NCBI RefSeq assembly: GCF_003263785.1
Contig: NZ_JYJK01000085.1
Location: forward strand, 1-64,000
Direction of reading: 5' to 3'
Origin: Vibrio variabilis
GTDB lineage: Bacteria > Pseudomonadota > Gammaproteobacteria > Enterobacterales > Vibrionaceae
Length of the DNA stretch: 64,000 nucleotides
The position numbers were made by a program, and so were the translations under genes. Each line of letters starts with the position of its first letter. Position 1 is the stretch's first letter. Positions 59,220-64,000 of this stretch are shown one piece after another. A model generated the notes under the pieces. That model was given only the letters and a program-made list of their open reading frames with translations, ran no database searches and was not told the DNA's origin.

Positions 59220-59651
59220 ATGGAGCTTTCCGTAGGACAAGTTGCAAAGCGTGCCGAAGTCGCCGTTTCTGCGCTGCACTTTTACGAGCAAAAAGGGATG
59301 ATCACCAGTTGGCGCAATCAAGGCAATCAAAGACGGTATGACAGTTCGGTACTGAGGCGAATAGCAGTCATTAAAACGGGTCAACAATTGGGGCTTAGCT
59401 TGGAAGAAATCAAACAGGCGCTATCCAGTTTGCCGCTCAATCGAGCACCGAGTCAGGAAGAATGGCAACAGATGGGGCAAGATTGGCGAGCCTTACTGGA
59501 TGAAAAGATTTGGTTGATGACAAAACTCAGAGATGAGCTCGGCGAATGTATTGGCTGTGGCTGCTTATCATTGTCTAAGTGTCGTCTGCGCAACCCACAA
59601 GATGCCTTGGCTGATACGTTAGGGAATGGCGCCACGCTATGGAAGCAGTAA
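59220..59651 (+). CDS. soxR: Redox-sensitive transcriptional activator SoxR
   Basis: A 143-residue MerR-family regulator: N-terminal helix-turn-helix (LSVGQVAKRAEVAVSALHFYEQKG), dimer helix and the [2Fe-2S] cluster cysteines 110, 113, 115 and 121 (CIGCGCLSLSKC). Senses redox-cycling compounds. No soxS lies beside it, as is usual outside enterics, where SoxR directly controls efflux and reductase genes. Start 59220 follows AAGGAG. A hairpin GTGAGACGC/GCGTCTCAC (59654-59688) follows the stop. Confidence 0.94.
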   Translation: MELSVGQVAKRAEVAVSALHFYEQKGMITSWRNQGNQRRYDSSVLRRIAVIKTGQQLGLSLEEIKQALSSLPLNRAPSQEEWQQMGQDWRALLDEKIWLMTKLRDELGECIGCGCLSLSKCRLRNPQDALADTLGNGATLWKQ

Positions 59652-59706
59652 AAGTGAGACGCGCTTGACTGAATGGCGGGCGTCTCACACGCTCACCCTG
59701 ATTGAG

Positions 59707-61380
59707 CTACACCAAGATATCTTCTTCTTTCAATTTAGGCGCGAAGGTAATGGTCTGTTTGTTAAAGCTAAAAGTAGCCGGACCGTGAGTGGAACGAGTC
59801 GTCACCTTCTCATCATCGAACTGAACAGTAACGCGGGTATGAGTTTGAACCACGGACTCTACGGTATTTAACTCAAGTTTCGCATACAGTTCGAGCTCGA
59901 TGCGCTCTTTCTCTTCATTCAGTGCGTCTAATGCTCCGGTATCGGCACTATTTAGCGCCGCGAGTTCGGCATTTTGCTCGTCACTTCGACTCGATTTAGG
60001 GATTTTCTTAAGCTCAATCTCACGCCTGATTGCAATCATTTTACGCTCTTGTAGCTCTGTGTAGCGTTCTTGCAATTGCTCAAGCTTCTTAGCGTAATGC
60101 TCATAGTTAGCAAACGCTTGAATGTAGGTTGCTGTATCGCCCTCAACACCAAGATGATGGCATTGCACCTTCCCACCAACTTTGGCTTCACCACCACTCA
60201 ATGTGCCCTGCTTTTTGTTGCTACCTATCACCAACAAGTCGCCAGAGCAACGTATATCGTTGTTCAGACTATGCACAGTGAAGTGAATATCGCCCTTGGC
60301 GCTGATATCCGCAAACTGTGCGTAGTTAGCAACAACGTCTCCTCCAGACTCCAGTCGGCAAGATTTCTGTTCACCGTCATCAACATTGTGACCGATAATG
60401 CCTTTCGCGACAGTAATATCGCCTTTCGCTTTTAGAAATGCCGATTCAACAAAACCGCCGACGGTGATAGTGCCAGTTGCAGTCACTTCCATGTTCGGCT
60501 CTACATTGCCAGAAATCACGACACTGCCTTTAAACTTAATGTGGCCGGTTGAGATATCGACATTACTTAGACAAAGCGCCTCGTCGATTTCAACACCGGA
60601 GGCTTTGATGATTGGCATACCTGACATCGTCGACAATAACGTGTTTGGGTTATCTGGAGAGAAACGTGTACCCGCGCCTGGTTTTAGAGGTAGGTCTTTT
60701 ACTGGTCTTGGAGGAATAATAGCGCCCGTGACGGTATAGCCGTTTTCTCCAGATATCGCTGGAATACGTCGCATCACTTGTTCATTTTCGCCAACGGTGA
60801 CGACAGCGCCCAAATCGCGCATATCGACTTTGCCGTTGGAACCCGCTTGTTGAGGTTTTAAGACTCGCTGCTTAGGGTCGGCAACCAGAGGAATGAACTG
60901 AGCATCTTTGCCTTCTTTTGGACGCTTACCTATCGCAACAGGCTGGGTGTACGTTTCGCCTTTTTTCAGCTGCTGACTAAGCAACAGTACTTTCTTAAGC
61001 GCTTTCTTATTCAGACCTTTCACAACTCGAGCAGTGGTTAAAGCGGAGATAATGTCATTCGGAGCTAAAGCTTCGCCGGCGTAAGCTCCGGTTACTTTAA
61101 TGCTCGCCAGCATATCTTGCTCAGTGAGTACGACTTCTGCGGTTGCATTACGTATTTCAGCGAGCGTCAAACCTGAGAATGCTTCCCCCTTTGCCGCTTG
61201 CGCCGATTTGATAAATTGGTTCACGGCACTGTCATCAACCCAGTAATCCTGTGCGTTGATTTCCTGCAGGGCATTGCCGAGTAAACTAAGCTCCAATGCC
61301 AAACCTTGCTCATACTCTTTTGGCAATTGAGCAATGACTTGTTGCTTATCCGAAGAGAGAGATAAAACGCTTTTCCACAT
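59707..61380 (-). CDS. FapA-domain (DUF342) protein
   Basis: A 557-residue cytoplasmic protein: N-terminal globular region (1-165), then the DUF342/FapA core of stacked beta strands (for example GEVxVTGxITVGGFVESAFLKAKGDITVAKGIIG, about residues 300-340, and SGGDVVANYAQFADISAKGDI), then a coiled coil (about 425-505, YAKKLEQLQERYTELQERKMIAIRREIE) and a short C-terminal beta domain. Related proteins include polymer-forming or flagellar-associated factors in Vibrio, but the role is unproven. No flagellar genes are adjacent. Located downstream of tmcA. Confidence 0.82.
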   Translation of the reverse strand: MWKSVLSLSSDKQQVIAQLPKEYEQGLALELSLLGNALQEINAQDYWVDDSAVNQFIKSAQAAKGEAFSGLTLAEIRNATAEVVLTEQDMLASIKVTGAYAGEALAPNDIISALTTARVVKGLNKKALKKVLLLSQQLKKGETYTQPVAIGKRPKEGKDAQFIPLVADPKQRVLKPQQAGSNGKVDMRDLGAVVTVGENEQVMRRIPAISGENGYTVTGAIIPPRPVKDLPLKPGAGTRFSPDNPNTLLSTMSGMPIIKASGVEIDEALCLSNVDISTGHIKFKGSVVISGNVEPNMEVTATGTITVGGFVESAFLKAKGDITVAKGIIGHNVDDGEQKSCRLESGGDVVANYAQFADISAKGDIHFTVHSLNNDIRCSGDLLVIGSNKKQGTLSGGEAKVGGKVQCHHLGVEGDTATYIQAFANYEHYAKKLEQLQERYTELQERKMIAIRREIELKKIPKSSRSDEQNAELAALNSADTGALDALNEEKERIELELYAKLELNTVESVVQTHTRVTVQFDDEKVTTRSTHGPATFSFNKQTITFAPKLKEEDILV

Positions 61381-61601
61381 GATTAACGACCACTTCCTTA
61401 TGCGAACTCACGCTCGCCGTACATTGCTGCGAGTGTGATCATGCTTCAATAATTCATTCTATCTTAGTGAAGTCTCACTACTGAGACTACCGTTATCAAC
61501 AAAAACTACGGGAGTGCTCACGGTAAATTGTTCAAAACTTTGAACGGGATTCTAGAATAAAGTGCGGTATCGAATGGAGATATAGAAGAGGTTTGATGCG
61601 A

Positions 61602-61707
61602 TTTACAGTGTAAAAATAGGCAATGATAGATTTTACACTGTAAACACTCATACCGTTTACAGTGTAAATCTGGTGTACGAAGAAGCTAGGTCTATTTACA
61701 CTGTAAA
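61602..61707. repeat. Cluster of four TTTACAnTGTAAA palindromes
   Basis: Copies at 61602-61614 (centre G), 61632-61644 (C), 61656-61668 (G) and 61695-61707 (C), with start-to-start distances of 30, 24 and 39 bases. Copy 4 overlaps the tmcA stop codon region, so its last codons read LQCK. Neighbouring copies can also pair with each other as longer hairpins. The rest of the tmcA/FapA gap (61381-61691) holds no gene. Confidence 0.85.
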
Positions 61708-63777
61708 ACAGACAACAGTTTAGAGAGTTCTTGACGAAATGCTTGCTCGGCTTGTTTCTTACCGGCAAAGCCAAAATACTCCGCCACCATTGTCCAGCTC
61801 CACTCTTGGATAACGACTGCCACAATAAGCGTGCTCACGTGTTCACCATTAAGTGACAATGCCAACGGTATGAGCGGCATCAAGAAAGGCCGAACCGAGT
61901 TGAAACTGTTCCCTCCCCTTACATAGTTTGGTACCAAAGAGGAAACAGGGATAGACGACAGAGATTTAACCTCTGAGCTTTTAAGTAAAGAGAGCGCAAG
62001 CGATGGGTCGACATCCTGAGCATGCGTGCGAAGAGCAAAATGTAAGGAATCACCAAACTGATTGCGAGCTTCATCGATCCATTCAACACTTTCTGAAGAG
62101 AGCGGGCAAATGAAAGTACTGCTGTAAGTGCCGCTTGCTTTGTCTTTCGCACTACCAATACGAACAGGTAAAAAACCGTTTGTTTTCCAGAAACGAACAA
62201 GCTCAGCTGTCGCGCCAAAATTTGTAGCGAGATAATCTACATTGCCTTTTGCCACCTGAGACAACGCAGTCAACATTTCGCTTCCTAGACCTTTACCTTG
62301 CAATAGTGGGTGGACAGCAATTCGCATCACACGAAGACACGATTGCAACGCAGCTGTGGATAATCCGAGGTGGTTTGATAATTCCACAGGCACCAGATGG
62401 CCGGCGGGACGAGCTCGACCTAATTGAACACGTTCAATTAGATCGCGGTCTAACTGCCCTTCCCTGTTCACCAAAATACTACCGACTACGATGTCGTCGT
62501 AACTCATGATATAGAGCTTCATGGTTTTACTGTTTAACAACCACATAAGGTCATTTGGCGACGTTTGGTAATGGGCATTAACCAGTAAAGCGAAAGCCGC
62601 ATCGAGACGCTCACGATTCAAAGACGCGCTCTTGGCATCGAAAGTCTCCCAAGTTAGTGCGTCGCGTCGAATCGGTTCTTTAACCATAGGTTCAGGCAAT
62701 GCGCTGAGCTCTGCATTCAACAAGAACGTAGATGAAGCCCACGGCTCTAATAAATCATACTGGCTCCACCGAATTGGGGAGTCGAGGTGATAGTTCTTAG
62801 CGCCTTTCCGATTCTCAGTTAACCACGGAAGAAACTTAACACTAAAACCACGGCCACATCCTTCGTAACCATGGATGGTGGTGCTAATGACCATTCGATG
62901 ATAGTGCTCCACCATTCTCTTTAGCATCGAGATAGGTAACGCAGCCGCTTCATCGACGAACAAAAAATCACAGTTTGGCTTGGTCTGTAACAGTTCGTCT
63001 GGCGCAATAAACTCGAGTGTTACGCTAGAAGCAGATAAGCTCTGTCCCTCCAGTTCCCTGTTAAAATGCGCGAGTGCTGATACCACTGAGGATTTGCTTG
63101 GCGCGGTAATCAAAACGCGTAGAGGACGCTTTCCATTAAACCGAGCAGCAGCAATACCCAGCGCGCTGCTTTTCCCACGGCCGCGATCGGCGGTTAGAAC
63201 AAGCGGGCGTTTTCTGTGTCCCGTGACAACATGATGAATAAGCTCTATCGCCTGCTCTTGCTGTTCAAATCGGTTAGTAGCGCTAGTTGATGAAAGCGAT
63301 GCCAGACGGGTATCATCGTCTAAACAAAACAAACTCGGCTGTGCCACTTCTAAGCTACTTTCTTCAAGCGTTGGCAACTCTGAGATTGCACCGACAAGCC
63401 AAGGATGGAGCGAAGACTTTTCAGTGTGCAGCAAAATAAGCAACCCACCACCGACCAGAGTACCGAGCGCAGCATTAAAACTGTTAGCGTCAAACTGTTC
63501 ATCAATGGTGACCACTAACATCTGCGTATCTTGCCCTAAAAGGCGCTTACCTTGATTGGGGGAACATTTACAAGTCCGTCAATGTTTTCCGAACCTATAT
63601 GGAATCGAGATTGCGGGGGAAAGTGCTCCACAACCAGGGCAAGCAAAGTTTGCTGCATTGTGACTCGCCTTTTAAGACCGTTACTGCGCGAACAAATTGG
63701 GTCTGAGCGAGCTGCTGCAGTTGAGTTATAGAGCTTAGCTGTGCATCAATACGAGAGGATAGAGAGTGATTTGCCAT
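61692..63777 (-). CDS. tmcA: tRNA(Met) cytidine acetyltransferase TmcA (two frame breaks)
   Basis: Restored product 695 residues (E. coli 671). Acetylates the wobble cytidine of elongator tRNA(Met). Order: N-terminal DUF1726 region, helicase-like module with Walker A TADRGRGKSSALG and Walker B FLFVDEAAALP, GNAT acetyltransferase segment (VMRIAVHPLLQGKGLGSEML, YLATNFGATAELVRFWKTNGF), and a tRNA-binding tail. Breaks in the N-terminal region at 63658-63663 and 63558-63562 (G5 run); adding one base at each joins MANHSLSSRID to GKRLLGQDTQMLVVTIDEQF. Start ATG 63777. Confidence 0.9.
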
Positions 63778-63815
63778 GGCGACGTCATTATTAGAAACCT
63801 TGGCCAATCTTAGCA

Positions 63816-63843
63816 CAAAAAAATACCCCGCTCTTGCGGGGCA
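63816..63843 (-). terminator. Rho-independent terminator for the right-edge gene
   Basis: GCCCCGC-AAGA-GCGGGGT stem on the minus strand followed by ATTTTTTT, directly after the partial gene at the right edge. Confidence 0.9.
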
Positions 63844-63855
63844 TTGTTGTGGTAC

Positions 63856-64000
63856 TTATTGCAGCTTTTGCTTCAAAAACTCTAGGATTTGTTCCATGGT
63901 CTGGTCATCGACCTTTTTCAGGTTAATCGCTAGGTTTGGCCCTTTGCGCGTATAGCTTGCACGGCCTTTAACTAAATCAATCTTTGTCACTTTGGCACGT
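63856..64000 (-). CDS. C-terminal end of an unidentified gene
   Basis: The last 47 codons of a reading frame that enters from the right edge, ending RKGPNLAINLKKVDDQ... and LEFLKQKLQ followed by TAA at 63856-63858. The ending is basic and helical, and a good terminator follows, which supports a real gene end. Too short to name. Confidence 0.6.
   Translation of the reverse strand, partial: RAKVTKIDLVKGRASYTRKGPNLAINLKKVDDQTMEQILEFLKQKLQ

Noticed and set aside
61532..61825. Open frame on the minus strand covering the palindrome cluster
   Set aside because: It overlaps the 3' end of tmcA in another frame and its product is made largely of translated repeat units (YSVN-like). No coding character.
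1..64000. tRNA, rRNA, CRISPR arrays, insertion sequences, integron attC sites, phage genes
   Set aside because: Looked for on both strands by eye; nothing convincing found. A covariance-model scan would be needed to exclude small RNAs.

Overview
The window looks like a piece of a Vibrio chromosome, probably the smaller replicon. The evidence is gene content (eukaryote-type glutathione synthetase, MsrPQ, DUF368/PopT, KdgR, KdgM porin, SoxR, YegD, ZntB, TmcA) and many AraC-type regulators. There is no phage, IS element, CRISPR array or rRNA, and I recognise no tRNA. This is a judgement from remembered protein families, not a database search.

Layout. 1-12 kb: ahpC (cut by the edge), glutathione synthetase, msrPQ, a large secreted lipase-like lipoprotein with a membrane-anchored partner, an AraC regulator, a ureohydrolase plus PLP-decarboxylase pair, and popT. 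12-19 kb: a twice-repeated two-gene module (small phosphate-binding-protein-like protein plus porin), divergent from a hybrid sensor kinase, then a DUF445 protein. 19-44 kb: a polysaccharide-utilisation region best explained as an ulvan (sulfated rhamnose/uronate algal polysaccharide) locus. 44-49 kb: a double SnoaL-domain secreted protein, two divergent AraC regulators, a MATE transporter and a LysR regulator. 49-64 kb: an alkylsulfatase, yegD, a thioesterase, zntB, a TetR/oxidoreductase pair, lpd, soxR, a FapA-like protein and tmcA.

How the ulvan region would work (inference from families). Two beta-propeller ulvan lyases of different families (PL24-like, PL25-like) cut the polymer. A KdgM-type porin and an SSS symporter import oligomers. 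A GH88 hydrolase removes the unsaturated uronate. A Cys-type sulfatase, activated by a radical-SAM maturase encoded across a shared terminator, releases sulfate, and a TauE-like exporter could deal with sulfur anions. RhaM, RhaA, RhaB (two copies) and RhaD convert rhamnose to DHAP and lactaldehyde, and a FucO-like dehydrogenase reduces lactaldehyde. KdgR (IclR) and an AraC regulator are the likely controllers. The enzymes that take the uronate product to pyruvate are not in this window.

Sequence quality. About 28 one-base reading-frame breaks occur in some 20 conserved genes. Nearly all are explained by one missing base, usually in a short homopolymer. This pattern points to sequencing or assembly error, not gene decay. 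I therefore annotate the restored genes as single CDSs and give the break position in each entry.
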